Assembly (NCBI GenBank): GCA_902623395.1
Contig: CACNTN010000006.1
Span: 1-64,000 of the forward strand
Direction: 5' to 3'
Origin: an uncultured Pelagibacteraceae bacterium
GTDB lineage: Bacteria; Pseudomonadota; Alphaproteobacteria; Pelagibacterales; Pelagibacteraceae
DNA length: 64,000 nucleotides
Position 1 is the stretch's first letter, and each line of letters opens with the position of its first letter. Shown in pieces: positions 8,699-18,257 of the stretch. The position numbers and the translations under genes were made by a program. A model generated the notes under the pieces. That model searched no databases, was not told the origin of the DNA, and worked only from the letters and a program-made list of their open reading frames with translations.

Positions 8699-10480
8699 AT
8701 GGCTAAAATGACAACAGAAGAAGCTTTTGTAAAAGTTTTACAAATGCATGGTATTGAACATGCTTTCGGAATTATTGGTTCTGCATTCATGCCAATCTCA
8801 GATATTTTTCCAGATGCCGGTATCACCTTTTGGGATGTTGCTCATGAAACAAACGGCGGTTTGATAGCTGATGGCTACACTAGATCGACCGGTAAAATAT
8901 CAATGGTAATTGCACAAAATGGTCCAGGTATCACTGGTTTAGTAACCCCGATTAAGACTGCGTACTGGAATCATACACCTCTTCTATTAGTTACACCTCA
9001 AGCTGCAAATAAAACAATGGGTCAAGGAGGATTTCAAGAGGTAGAACAAATGAATTTATTTAAAGATATGGTCTGTTATCAAGAAGAAGTAAGAGACCCA
9101 TCGAGAATGGCAGAAGTTTTAAACAGAGTGATTGAAAAAGCGATTAGAGGATCAGCACCTGCACAAATTAATGTTCCTAGAGATTACTGGACTCAAGTAA
9201 TTGATATTGAACTACCACCTATTGTCAGATTAGAAAGACAAGCTGGCGGTGCAGCTGCAATAGATGAAGCGGCAAAATTACTTTCGAACGCGAAGTTTCC
9301 TGTAATTTTATCAGGTGCAGGTGTTGTAATTGGCGGAGCAATTCAAGACTGTGTTAAACTAGCTGAAAAATTAGACTCACCAGTATGTTCTGGTTACCAA
9401 CACAATGATAGTTTTCCAGGAAGCCACCCTTTGGCTGTAGGTCCTTTAGGATATAACGGTTCTAAGGCCGCAATGGAGTTGATCTCAAAAGCTGATGTGG
9501 TTCTTGCACTTGGAACAAGGTTAAATCCATTTTCAACTTTACCAGGTTATGGAATTGATTATTGGCCTAAGAAAGCAAAAATCATCCAAGTTGATATGAA
9601 TTCAGACAGAATAGGCTTGACCAAAAAAGTAACCGTTGGAATTTGTGGTGATGCAAAATTAGTTGCCCAACAATTATTAAGTAAATTATCACCAAAAGCC
9701 GGTGATAACGATAGACAGAAAAGAAAAGATTTAGTTCACCAAACAAAATCGGCTTGGCTTCAAAAATTATCTAGCTTAGATCATGAGGAAGATGATCCAG
9801 GAACAGTTTGGAATAAAGAGTCAAGAGAAAGAGATAAAGATAGAATGTCACCACGTCAAGCTTGGAGAGCAATTCAGGCAGGAATGCCCGAAGATGTAAT
9901 TATTTCAAGTGATATTGGAAATAACTGTGCAATAGGAAATGCTTATCCTACTTTTGAAAAAGGAAGAAAATATTTAGCACCAGGTTTATTTGGTCCTTGT
10001 GGCTACGGGTTTCCATCTATTTTAGGAGCTAAAATTGGTTGCCCGGAAACACCTGTAATTGGTTTTGCAGGTGACGGAGCATTTGGAATAAGCATGAACG
10101 AAATGAGTTCATGCGCACGTGAAGAATGGCCAGCTATTTCAATGGTTATATTCAGAAATTATCAATGGGGTGCAGAGAAGAGAAACACTACATTGTGGTT
10201 TGATAATAATTTTATAGGAACAGAATTAGATCCAGAATTAAGTTACGCAAAAGTCGCTAATGCTTGTGGTTTAAAAGGAGTTACAGTTAAAACTATGGAA
10301 GAAACCACAAAAGCAATTAAACAGTCATGTGAAGATCAAAAAAAAGGTATCACAACATTTATTGAGGTAATACTAAACCAAGAATTAGGTGAGCCGTTTA
10401 GAAGAGATGCAATGAAAAAACCAGTGAAAGTGGCTGGGATTAGAAAAGAGGATATGAAACCTCAAAAAAGCCTAAATTAA
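8699..10480 (+). CDS. xsc: Sulfoacetaldehyde acetyltransferase
   Basis: This 593-residue thiamine-diphosphate enzyme converts sulfoacetaldehyde and phosphate to acetyl phosphate and sulfite in the cytoplasm. It has the three-domain ThDP layout. The catalytic glutamate lies in the N-terminal domain (about VAHETNGG), and the cofactor motif begins at Gly458-Asp459-Gly460 and runs on through the NYQWGAEKRN region. The sequence around DYWTQVIDIELPP and the C-terminal GEPFRRDAMKKP segment look like Xsc rather than acetolactate synthase. Downstream products are handled by the Pta-like enzyme at 22783-23691 and by AprBA. A strong AGGAG ribosome site precedes the ATG. Confidence 0.95.
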   Translation: MAKMTTEEAFVKVLQMHGIEHAFGIIGSAFMPISDIFPDAGITFWDVAHETNGGLIADGYTRSTGKISMVIAQNGPGITGLVTPIKTAYWNHTPLLLVTPQAANKTMGQGGFQEVEQMNLFKDMVCYQEEVRDPSRMAEVLNRVIEKAIRGSAPAQINVPRDYWTQVIDIELPPIVRLERQAGGAAAIDEAAKLLSNAKFPVILSGAGVVIGGAIQDCVKLAEKLDSPVCSGYQHNDSFPGSHPLAVGPLGYNGSKAAMELISKADVVLALGTRLNPFSTLPGYGIDYWPKKAKIIQVDMNSDRIGLTKKVTVGICGDAKLVAQQLLSKLSPKAGDNDRQKRKDLVHQTKSAWLQKLSSLDHEEDDPGTVWNKESRERDKDRMSPRQAWRAIQAGMPEDVIISSDIGNNCAIGNAYPTFEKGRKYLAPGLFGPCGYGFPSILGAKIGCPETPVIGFAGDGAFGISMNEMSSCAREEWPAISMVIFRNYQWGAEKRNTTLWFDNNFIGTELDPELSYAKVANACGLKGVTVKTMEETTKAIKQSCEDQKKGITTFIEVILNQELGEPFRRDAMKKPVKVAGIRKEDMKPQKSLN

Positions 10481-10481
10481 A

Positions 10482-11276
10482 TCAATTTAAAATTGAAGCA
10501 GGGTCTAATTTAACATCAAACCAATTTAAACGAATATCTAAATGAGGGCCAGTTGCTCTACCACTTTGACCAAGTGTTCCAACAATTTGGCCTTGTTTTA
10601 TTTTTTGACCAACTTTTACATCAATGTCTTTCATATGCATGTATAGAGTGCTGATACCATGTCCATGATCAAAAATGATAGTTCCTCCAGTAAAATACAT
10701 ATCATTTTCTGCTAAAGTTACCTCGCCATCCATCATTGCTTTTACTGGTGTTCCCTCTGGTGCATGAAAATCTATTCCATAATGCGGTCTTCTAGGTTTA
10801 CCATTAAGAATTCTTTGACTGCCATAAACACCAGTTATTATGTATTTATCTATTGGATAGATAAATTTATCTTTAAAAAAGTCATAATCAGTATCAATTG
10901 ATCTTGCTGTACCAATTAAAATATTATCTTTTTTAATTCGATCATACACTTCAGGGGGCGGTGTTACTTGTTTTGATGGCAAACCATCTATCCTTTGAAT
11001 TTTGTATTTTCTTTTTAAAATTTGTTTTTCAATTGTTTTTGTTTTTCCATCTTCTTTAATAGTAATTAAAACATTATTTTTTCTATCTCTATCCAGGCCA
11101 AAAGCAAAGAACCCATCTTTAGATACTCTTATATTTTTGTTGTCTATTTTTACTTTAAAATTTGGATTTGTTTTTCCTAAAATAAAAGAACCTTGTTCAA
11201 ATTTTCCAAAAAATTCTACAGCACTTAAATATTGGTAATTAAATAAAAATATTAAAAATAAAAATATAAATCTCAT
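10482..11276 (-). CDS. Exported M23-family metallopeptidase
   Basis: This 264-residue protein has an N-terminal signal peptide (about residues 1-19, ending YLSA) and a C-terminal LytM/M23 zinc peptidase domain. The zinc-binding pattern is visible: HYGIDFHAPEGTPV supplies the first His and Asp, and the later LYMHM and GPHLDIRL give the closing H.H-type ligands. Such enzymes trim or regulate peptidoglycan in the periplasm. It is the last gene of a five-gene leftward operon and overlaps the preceding dehydrogenase by four bases. The link with the metabolic genes upstream is probably just genome compaction. Confidence 0.9.
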   Translation of the reverse strand: MRFIFLFLIFLFNYQYLSAVEFFGKFEQGSFILGKTNPNFKVKIDNKNIRVSKDGFFAFGLDRDRKNNVLITIKEDGKTKTIEKQILKRKYKIQRIDGLPSKQVTPPPEVYDRIKKDNILIGTARSIDTDYDFFKDKFIYPIDKYIITGVYGSQRILNGKPRRPHYGIDFHAPEGTPVKAMMDGEVTLAENDMYFTGGTIIFDHGHGISTLYMHMKDIDVKVGQKIKQGQIVGTLGQSGRATGPHLDIRLNWFDVKLDPASILN

Positions 11277-12037
11277 TTTGCAGTCCAGCCCCCGTCAATA
11301 ACAATTGATGTCCCAGTGATCATTGAAGCCGCTTCAGATGCTAGAAAAGTTATTGAAGTTGCAACATCACTTACTGTAACGACTTTATTTATTGGGGTGT
11401 TATCTTTAACGTATTTATTGTACTTTTTGTCAGCAAAATATTTTTTTGTTCTTGGAGTTAAAACTATATTAGGGCAAACGCTATTAACTCTTATATTATA
11501 TTTAGCTAAATCTAGCGCCATACCTTTAGTTAATCCCTCAACACCAAATTTAGTCATACTATAAACAGTTCTTTTTTGCCCAGCTACAAGTCCAAAAATA
11601 GAAGAAATATTTATAATTGAACCACTTTTTCTTTTTAATTTAATAATTTGATTAGCAAAAATTTGAGCAACATTAAAAACTGCTTTAGTATTTACGTTTA
11701 ATAAAGTTTCCATTGAAGATTTTTTAACATTTAAAAAAGGCTCTGGAATATTAGTTCCAGCATTATTAACTAGAATGTCAAGCTGCTTAAGTTTAGTTAT
11801 AAAAGACTTCATACGATTATAGTCATTAACATCACAATTAAATGGTAAGTATTTAACTTTATATTTTTTAATTTCTTTCTTCAAAGTGTTAAGTTCTGTT
11901 TGATTTCTCCCAATAGCTATTACATTTCCACCTGCTTCTGCTATAGCTATAGCCGTACCTCTACCTATACCTTTAGTAGCACCAGTTATTAGAGCTGTTT
12001 TACCTTTTAAATTTATATCTTTTAAAAAAATTCCCAT
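11273..12037 (-). CDS. SDR-family oxidoreductase (second of a tandem pair)
   Basis: This 254-residue short-chain dehydrogenase has the cofactor motif GATKGIGRG, the NNAG motif and the catalytic YSMTK (YxxxK). The ATG at 12037 is preferred because it overlaps the upstream stop codon (TAATG) and places the Rossmann motif at the usual distance. A longer frame starting five codons upstream exists. It is a paralogue of the neighbouring gene at 12037-12801, pointing to a tandem duplication. Near an HpsN-type gene and a TRAP carrier, it could oxidise or epimerise a polyol or sulfonated diol (the HpsO/HpsP role). That is inference. Confidence 0.88.
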   Translation of the reverse strand: MGIFLKDINLKGKTALITGATKGIGRGTAIAIAEAGGNVIAIGRNQTELNTLKKEIKKYKVKYLPFNCDVNDYNRMKSFITKLKQLDILVNNAGTNIPEPFLNVKKSSMETLLNVNTKAVFNVAQIFANQIIKLKRKSGSIINISSIFGLVAGQKRTVYSMTKFGVEGLTKGMALDLAKYNIRVNSVCPNIVLTPRTKKYFADKKYNKYVKDNTPINKVVTVSDVATSITFLASEAASMITGTSIVIDGGWTAK

Positions 12038-12801
12038 TATTGTGCTGTCCAACCTCCGTCCACTACTAAAGAAGTTCCAGTAATCATTTCAGATGAGTTT
12101 GCAGCTAAAAATGCTACTGCAGTTGCAACATCACTTTCTTTTGCAACTCTACCTAATGGAATATTTTTAAGCATTTTATTTTTAAATTTTTTATTTTTAA
12201 AAAATTTTTTAACCATTGGTGTCTCAACAAATGTAGGGCAAATTGTATTTACTCTTATATTATAAGGAGCTAATTCACACGCCATACCTCTAGCAAGGCC
12301 CTCTATTCCAAACTTATTCATGTTGTAGACGTTTCGTCCCTCACAACCAACTCTGCCTAGTTGAGATGACATGTGAATAATAGATCCCCCAATTTTTTTT
12401 CTATTTTTCGCTTTTACCATTTTTTGAGAGCATAATTGTGCAACGTTAAATGCAGCTTTCATATTAAGATTAGTTAAGTACTCCATATTTTCTTGACTAA
12501 CTTTTGTAAAATGTTGAGGTCTATTATTTCCAGCATTGTTTACTAAAATATCTAATCGATTAATTTTTCTTAAAACTTTTTTTAAATCATCTAAGTTTGT
12601 TACATCGCAAACAAATAATTGACTTGAACCTTTAGTTTTTTTTATAATTTTTTTTACTTTAGTAAGGTCAGATTTTGTTCTACTTAATATAATTACTTTT
12701 GCTCCTGCCTCGGCTAAAGCTATTGCACAAGCTTTACCCAGACCTTTACCAGCTCCAGTTACTAGAGCTGTTTTATTTTTAAGATTTATTTTTTTTAACA
12801 T
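12037..12801 (-). CDS. SDR-family oxidoreductase (first of a tandem pair)
   Basis: This 254-residue short-chain dehydrogenase shows GAGKGLGKA for NAD(P) binding, NNAG, a serine in MSSQLG and the catalytic YNMNK. The start is ATG at 12801, which overlaps the TerC stop codon (TGATG). A TTG one codon earlier is less likely. Its C-terminal end shares the GTSLVVDGGWTAQ signature with its twin downstream. The reaction is probably oxidation of a secondary alcohol. The exact substrate is unknown, but the operon faces the TRAP-hpsN transcription unit. Confidence 0.88.
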   Translation of the reverse strand: MLKKINLKNKTALVTGAGKGLGKACAIALAEAGAKVIILSRTKSDLTKVKKIIKKTKGSSQLFVCDVTNLDDLKKVLRKINRLDILVNNAGNNRPQHFTKVSQENMEYLTNLNMKAAFNVAQLCSQKMVKAKNRKKIGGSIIHMSSQLGRVGCEGRNVYNMNKFGIEGLARGMACELAPYNIRVNTICPTFVETPMVKKFFKNKKFKNKMLKNIPLGRVAKESDVATAVAFLAANSSEMITGTSLVVDGGWTAQ

Positions 12802-13394
12802 CAAAGTAATAAAATTTTAATATCTGTATATATTAAATCAACAGCTACAATTAAAATTGCTAATAAACCTAACCAAGCTATCCATTTGTATTTCTTAATC
12901 CACCCTGAAATTAGATTAGCAGCCACAGCCATAAGCACTATTGATAGAATTAATCCAAAAATTAATAAATGATAATGATGACCAGCAGCACCAGCGACAC
13001 CAAGAACGTTATCTAAACTCATAGTAAAATCCGCTAAAAGAACAGTCCATATAGCTTTAAAAAAACTTGAACTATCAACTTTAATATCCTCTTGTTTTGA
13101 AGCCCCTTTGATTACATCAACGTAAAGTTTATAAACAATGTATAATAATAGAATTCCACCTATAAGTCTTAAACCTGTAATTTGTAATAAATAAGCCGTG
13201 AAAAGAGTTAAAATTATTCTTAAAACTACTGCACCTCCAATTCCCCAAAAAATAACTTTTTTTCTTTGATCAGGTGGAAATTTTGAAGCCACCATTCCAA
13301 TAATAATTGCATTGTCACCTGCTAAGACTAGGTCGATAAAAATAATTTGAGTTAATATAGTTATTTGTTCAGGCGTAAATAATTCTGCAAGCAT
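12801..13394 (-). CDS. TerC-family integral membrane protein
   Basis: This 197-residue membrane protein has about six helices and the paired acidic motifs of the TerC family: LAGDNA in the first helix (about residues 24-29) and SLDN in a later helix. TerC relatives are linked to metal-ion export, especially manganese, and to metal loading at the membrane. It lies between the GMC oxidoreductase and the SDR pair, overlapping the latter by one base. A metabolic connection to these genes is not evident. Confidence 0.88.
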   Translation of the reverse strand: MLAELFTPEQITILTQIIFIDLVLAGDNAIIIGMVASKFPPDQRKKVIFWGIGGAVVLRIILTLFTAYLLQITGLRLIGGILLLYIVYKLYVDVIKGASKQEDIKVDSSSFFKAIWTVLLADFTMSLDNVLGVAGAAGHHYHLLIFGLILSIVLMAVAANLISGWIKKYKWIAWLGLLAILIVAVDLIYTDIKILLL

Positions 13395-13396
13395 GA

Positions 13397-15004
13397 TTAC
13401 TTGTTAAGTATCATGTCCGAGGCTTTTTCCGCAATCATTATTGTTGGTGCATTGGTATTGCCGGAGGTTATATTGGGCATAATTGATGCATCCACAACTC
13501 TTAGATTTTGGATTCCATGCGCTTGCAATTTATCATTTACTACAGCCTCATCTCCTTTACCCATCTTACAAGTTCCAACAGGATGAAAAATAGTTTGCGC
13601 ATGATCACTTGCGGCTTTAACTAATTCTTCATCATCAGTAATGTGCGAACCTGGCCTATATTCTTCAGGCTCATATTTTTTAAATGTTTCAGTATTTAGC
13701 ATTATATTCCTTACAATTTTTAGCGCTTTAGCTGCAACATCTCTATCATCTTGAGTAGACAAATAATTCATTTTAATTTTTGGATTATCTCTACTGTCAT
13801 TACTTGCTATATTTATTTCTCCTCTACTTGTTGGTCTCACATTAGCTACAGTTGGAGTTATTCCGTCAAAGTCATGCATTTTTGTTGCTCCCAAAATATC
13901 TGTACTAATTGGCTGGACATGAAATTGTAAGTTTGGAGTGGCTCTTGAGGGGTCGCTTTTGACAAAACCACATACTTGACTTGCACCCATTGTCATTGGA
14001 CCGCTTTGCTTAAATATATATTCTAATCCAATAAAGAAATTTCCTATTAAACTATTAATTTTACTGTTCAATGACTTTAAATTTTTAACTTTATACACAG
14101 GTCTAAACATTAAATGATCTTGTAAGTTTTTGCCTACACCTTTTAATTCATGAATAGTTTTTATTCCGTATTTTTTTAATTTTACAGAGTCTCCGACTCC
14201 TGAAACTTGTAAAATATGTGGTGATCCAATTGAACCGGCTGATAAAATTACTTCTCTGTTGGCTTTAACTGTAATAACTTTTTCTTTTTGATAATAGTTA
14301 ACACCTACAGCTTTTTTTCCTTCAAAATTAATCTTTTGCACATGGGCTTTTGTAACAATTTTTAAATTAGATCTACTTTTTACAGGATTTAAATATCCTT
14401 TAGCAGCGCTACATCGTAATTTTAACAATTTATTTCGACTAGTAGTAAATTGAAAATATCCAATACCGAAATTATTTCCTGTGTTAAAATCTTTTGTTCT
14501 TGGAATTCCTGTTTCTTCCGCAGCATTTTGAAATTCTTCTAACATATCTAAATTAATCTTTTTATTTGAAACAGTAATCGGACCTTTGTCATTATGAAAT
14601 TCATTAGGACCGAGTTCGTTGTTTTCTGATTTTAAAAAATAAGGAAAAACATCATCCCAACCCCAGCCAACATTCCCTTGCTGTCTCCAATTATCATAAT
14701 CATTACTTTGACCTCTAATCCAAAGAAGACCATTGATAGAGGAACTTCCGCCTAAAGTTTTTCCTCTAGGATATCTAATTGATCTGTTATTCATTGTTTC
14801 ATCTTTTTCAGTATGAAAGCACCAATCAACTTTAGGGTTATGCATTGTTTTAAAATATCCAACAGGAACATGGATCCATGGATAAGTATCTTTGCCACCT
14901 GCTTCTAATAAAAGAACTTTATTATTTGGATCTGCGCTTAATCTATTCGCAAGCACACATCCTGCTGAACCAGCCCCTATAATTACAAAATCAAATTCAT
15001 CCAT
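13397..15004 (-). CDS. GMC-family flavin alcohol dehydrogenase (choline dehydrogenase-like)
   Basis: This 535-residue flavoprotein has the N-terminal FAD motif [14 protein letters not shown], the GMC signature around [19 protein letters not shown] and the C-terminal active-site histidine in [10 protein letters not shown]. Its length equals that of BetA-like enzymes, which oxidise primary alcohols to aldehydes. It heads the leftward operon and is divergent from the TRAP transporter, only 141 bases away, so the imported compound is a likely substrate or precursor. Choline dehydrogenase proper is possible, but no betaine aldehyde dehydrogenase is nearby. Confidence 0.88.
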   Translation of the reverse strand: MDEFDFVIIGAGSAGCVLANRLSADPNNKVLLLEAGGKDTYPWIHVPVGYFKTMHNPKVDWCFHTEKDETMNNRSIRYPRGKTLGGSSSINGLLWIRGQSNDYDNWRQQGNVGWGWDDVFPYFLKSENNELGPNEFHNDKGPITVSNKKINLDMLEEFQNAAEETGIPRTKDFNTGNNFGIGYFQFTTSRNKLLKLRCSAAKGYLNPVKSRSNLKIVTKAHVQKINFEGKKAVGVNYYQKEKVITVKANREVILSAGSIGSPHILQVSGVGDSVKLKKYGIKTIHELKGVGKNLQDHLMFRPVYKVKNLKSLNSKINSLIGNFFIGLEYIFKQSGPMTMGASQVCGFVKSDPSRATPNLQFHVQPISTDILGATKMHDFDGITPTVANVRPTSRGEINIASNDSRDNPKIKMNYLSTQDDRDVAAKALKIVRNIMLNTETFKKYEPEEYRPGSHITDDEELVKAASDHAQTIFHPVGTCKMGKGDEAVVNDKLQAHGIQNLRVVDASIMPNITSGNTNAPTIMIAEKASDMILNK

Positions 15005-15083
15005 GATAAGAATTTAACTTATACTTGAGAAAACTCATACATACTAATATGACTTATTCAACTCCAGGTTTAATTAGTTTGGT

Positions 15084-15112
15084 TTGACTCTGATTTTTAT
15101 AAGAGGTTTAAT
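15084..15112 (+). promoter_or_regulatory. Promoter of the TRAP-hpsN operon
   Basis: TTGACT (15084-15089) and TTTAAT (15107-15112) are separated by exactly 17 bases, each matching five of six consensus positions. Transcription would start about 25 to 30 bases before the dctP start at 15146, leaving room for its GGGGG-containing ribosome site. The rest of the 141-base divergent region shows no obvious operator. Confidence 0.55.
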
Positions 15113-15145
15113 TCATCTTTTATTAATAAAAAAACGGGGGAAATA

Positions 15146-16240
15146 ATGAGAAAATTATTATCTGTAGTTTTTGGTTTAGCTGTTCTTGTGGGATTTTCTA
15201 TGACTTCAGCAAACGCTAAAACGTTAAAATGTCAGACCGTTCTTAACACTAAAGCTGATGAAGTGAAAATGTTGAAGGACTTTACTGACACTGTAACAGA
15301 GCTTACTGACGGATCTTTAAAGTTTGAGATTTTACCAGCAGGTGCTGTTGTAGGAGTAAAAGAGACTTTAGACGCGGTTGATAAAGGATTAATAGATTGT
15401 GGTTTCGCATGGACACACTATTGGTCTGGAGATCACCCAGCTGCCATGTTATTTGGTTCGCCAGTAGCAGGTGGTGGAGTAGGTATAGATAACTTAGCGT
15501 TTTTATCTTGGTTCCAATATGGTGGTGGTAAAGAATTATACGACCAACTATGGAAAGAAATGGGTAGAGACATTAAAGGGTTTATGCTTCAACCAGTTGG
15601 CCCTGAAGCTTTAGGTTGGTTTCCAAAACCAATTAAAGACATGGCTGATTTTAGAAAATATAAATTCAGAACACCTCCAGGAATTCCTGGTCAAACATAT
15701 AAAGATATCGGTATTGCATCTGTAGCAATGGGTGGTGGAGATATTCTTCCAGCATTACAAGCGGGTACTATCGATGCAGCAGAATGGTGTTGTCCAAAAC
15801 CAGATTTAACATTTGGTTTCCAAAAAGTATTAAAACACTATTACCTACAAGGCTTACACCAAGTAGTAGTAAATGCTGACTTTTATATTACTGGAAAAAC
15901 TTACAAAAAAATGACTGCTCATGAGAAAAAATCTCTTGAAGTAGCTGCAAACGCTTCATTAGCTAAATCTTTAAGCTACAGAATCTATGAAAATGGAAAA
16001 GCTTTAAGAGAGTTAACTACTAAGCACGGAGTAATTTTAGAAGATACTCCTACAGACTACTTTAAAGAATATATGGCAGCAGCAAAGAAAACATTGAACA
16101 AAAACGCAGCGGATAATAAATTCTTCGCTAAAGTTTACAAATCAATGAAAGAATTTGCTGATATTGCTGTACCATTCTGGAGTGGTGCTCAAATGTCAAA
16201 CGCTAAGCTAGGAATGGCTCACGCGGCGACATTAAAGTAA
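15146..16240 (+). CDS. TRAP transporter solute-binding protein (DctP family), probable sulfonate binder
   Basis: This 364-residue protein has a signal peptide (about residues 1-24, ending ANA) and the DctP fold, with the ligand-binding arginine region in FRKYKFRTPPGIPG (about residues 170-183). It captures an organic anion in the periplasm for the DctQM pair encoded next. Position directly before an HpsN-type dehydrogenase suggests DHPS as ligand, as for the HpsKLM systems. That specificity is inferred. A GC-rich hairpin separates it from dctQ and probably allows excess binding protein to be made. Confidence 0.9.
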   Translation: MRKLLSVVFGLAVLVGFSMTSANAKTLKCQTVLNTKADEVKMLKDFTDTVTELTDGSLKFEILPAGAVVGVKETLDAVDKGLIDCGFAWTHYWSGDHPAAMLFGSPVAGGGVGIDNLAFLSWFQYGGGKELYDQLWKEMGRDIKGFMLQPVGPEALGWFPKPIKDMADFRKYKFRTPPGIPGQTYKDIGIASVAMGGGDILPALQAGTIDAAEWCCPKPDLTFGFQKVLKHYYLQGLHQVVVNADFYITGKTYKKMTAHEKKSLEVAANASLAKSLSYRIYENGKALRELTTKHGVILEDTPTDYFKEYMAAAKKTLNKNAADNKFFAKVYKSMKEFADIAVPFWSGAQMSNAKLGMAHAATLK

Positions 16241-16264
16241 TAAGCAAAAACTTTAAAAATATTT

Positions 16265-16297
16265 TAGAGCGGACTTAACGGTCCGCTCTAATTTTTT
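16265..16297 (+). terminator. Attenuator-type terminator between dctP and dctQ
   Basis: A 10-bp perfect stem (16265-16274 with 16281-16290) encloses a six-base loop and is followed by six T residues (16292-16297). The next gene starts 12 bases later with no separate promoter visible, so this is best read as a partial terminator that raises the dctP to dctQM ratio. Confidence 0.85.
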
Positions 16298-16308
16298 AGG
16301 ACAAGATT

Positions 16309-16926
16309 ATGAATGATAAGCCACCAAAAATAGATATTTCAGATGAAATGATTGCCGATAGACGCGGCGGTTCAGGTAAAATGCCAGCAGATATGCCAGC
16401 ATGGATGGCTAACACTATTACTTCAATAGATAAATTCAGTAAACGAGTAGGTAATGTAGTTTGTTGGATCCTTATGCCTTTAATTTTAGCAATGACTTAT
16501 GAAGTTATTATGAGAAAATTATTTTTAGCTCCAACAATTTGGGCCTACGATATGAGTAGATTTTTATATGGAGCTCTATTTATGTTAGGAGCAGGATACG
16601 CTCTCTCCAAAGGAGTTCACATAAGAGCAGATTTTTTATACAGAAATTTTAAAACTAAAAATCAAGGTCTTGTAGATTTTTGGTTATATATTTTATTTTA
16701 TTTTCCTGGATTAATAGTCTTTCTTTACATGACCATCGGTTATGTCGAAGAGTCAATTCGAAGAGGCGAAAGGGGAATGGATACAACTTGGATGCCATTT
16801 ATGTGGCCTATAAAATCATGTTTATTGATAGGTATAATATTTCTTTTAATTCAAGGCGTTTCAGAATTACTTAAAAGCTATTGGGCAGCTAAAAATGGTG
16901 AGTGGCCTGGAGAAGAAAAAAAATGA
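16309..16926 (+). CDS. TRAP transporter small permease (DctQ family)
   Basis: This 205-residue protein has four predicted membrane helices after an unusually long cytoplasmic N-terminal segment of about 50 residues. The pattern EVIMRKLFLAPTIWAYD following the first helix is typical of DctQ. It pairs with DctM and the binding protein encoded upstream. Its stop codon overlaps the dctM start (ATGA), implying coupled translation. Confidence 0.9.
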   Translation: MNDKPPKIDISDEMIADRRGGSGKMPADMPAWMANTITSIDKFSKRVGNVVCWILMPLILAMTYEVIMRKLFLAPTIWAYDMSRFLYGALFMLGAGYALSKGVHIRADFLYRNFKTKNQGLVDFWLYILFYFPGLIVFLYMTIGYVEESIRRGERGMDTTWMPFMWPIKSCLLIGIIFLLIQGVSELLKSYWAAKNGEWPGEEKK

Positions 16927-18257
16927 TAGCAGAATTAATTAATCCAGCTGTATTAGGTATCATTTTAGTTGGAGTAATGCTTTTTGCTATCTTTATTGGA
17001 TTTCCAATATCCTTTACTTTAATTTTTTTAGGTTTTGTATTTGGATATTTAGGATTTGGTAAACTAGTTTTCTATTTGATGACCTTACAATTTTCGATGG
17101 TCATGACCGAACAAACCCTCGCCGCCGTGCCGCTCTTTGTCTTCATGGGAATTATGATGGAGCAAGCTGGTTTAATGGAAAGGTTGTTCTCAGCATTCCA
17201 ACTTATGTTAGCTAGAGTTAGAGGGTCACTTTATTATGCTGTTTTATTTGTTTCTGTGATTTTTGCTGCAGCGACAGGAATAGTTGGAGCCTCGGTAACA
17301 ATTTTAGGAATTATGGCCGCTAAATCTATGAATAGATCGAGTTATAATGTTCAGCTTGCTGCAGGAACAATTACGGCAGGAGGAACATTAGGAATTTTAA
17401 TTCCTCCAAGTATTATGCTTGTTGTGATGGGACCAATTATGGAAATTCCAGTTATAGATTTATTTGCAGCTGCAATATTACCAGGAATACTTTTAGCTTC
17501 TTTGTTTGCTGCATACACAACAATTAGATGTATGCTAGATCCAAAATTAGGTCCACCATTACCAGAAGACATGAGACCAACTAGCATGAAAACTGTTTGG
17601 ATTGAATTTCTCTTAGGATTAGTTCCACCAGCAGCATTAGTTTTTGCAGCGCTTGGAAGTATATTATTAGGTTTTGCAACGCCAACAGAGGCTGCAGGGT
17701 GTGGAGCAATGGGTGCACTTTTATTATCACTTGCTTATAAAAAATTAACTCTTCCTAAATTACAAGAGGCTCTAGTTAAAACTTTGGAAATAACAGCTCT
17801 TATAATGGTTCTAGTAGCTGCTTCAAACTTCTTCGGAGCTGTGTTTGCTAGATTGGGTACACCAACTTTATTAACTGAATTTTTACTTGGTCTAGAGATG
17901 AATAAGTACTTAATTTTAGCAATGATCATGGTGATGATTTTCTTACTTGGTTGGCCTTTAGAATGGGTACCTATAGTTATGATTATTATTCCAATTATAT
18001 TACCATTAGTTGAAGCTCTCGGCTTTAACCTTACTTGGTTTGCTATTCTTGTTGCCGTAAATCTTCAAACCTGTTGGCTCTCGCCGCCCGTCGCTTTATC
18101 GGCTTATTTTTTAAAAGGTGTTGTTCCTGAATGGGATTTAAAGGATATATATCTTGGAATGATGCAATTTATGGTTTTACAATTAATTGGATTAATATTA
18201 ATAGTTATATTTCCACAAATTGCATTGTGGTTACCAACACTTTTATATGGCAATTAA
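16923..18257 (+). CDS. TRAP transporter large permease (DctM family)
   Basis: This 444-residue protein has about 12 hydrophobic helices and the DctM signatures: ASVTILGIMAAKSM, the TAGGTLGILIPPSI loop and, in the second half, FATPTEAAGCGAMGA. It is the sodium-coupled translocation channel. The start at 16923 is chosen because it overlaps the dctQ stop (ATGA); a frame 21 bases longer exists. Its last bases overlap the hpsN-like gene by 11 bases, tying transport and catabolism into one transcript. Confidence 0.93.
   Translation: MIAELINPAVLGIILVGVMLFAIFIGFPISFTLIFLGFVFGYLGFGKLVFYLMTLQFSMVMTEQTLAAVPLFVFMGIMMEQAGLMERLFSAFQLMLARVRGSLYYAVLFVSVIFAAATGIVGASVTILGIMAAKSMNRSSYNVQLAAGTITAGGTLGILIPPSIMLVVMGPIMEIPVIDLFAAAILPGILLASLFAAYTTIRCMLDPKLGPPLPEDMRPTSMKTVWIEFLLGLVPPAALVFAALGSILLGFATPTEAAGCGAMGALLLSLAYKKLTLPKLQEALVKTLEITALIMVLVAASNFFGAVFARLGTPTLLTEFLLGLEMNKYLILAMIMVMIFLLGWPLEWVPIVMIIIPIILPLVEALGFNLTWFAILVAVNLQTCWLSPPVALSAYFLKGVVPEWDLKDIYLGMMQFMVLQLIGLILIVIFPQIALWLPTLLYGN

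Noticed and set aside
8699-10480. Acetolactate synthase
   Set aside because: The ThDP motif is shared, but the length, C-terminal segment and sulfonate context indicate Xsc, and no small regulatory subunit follows.
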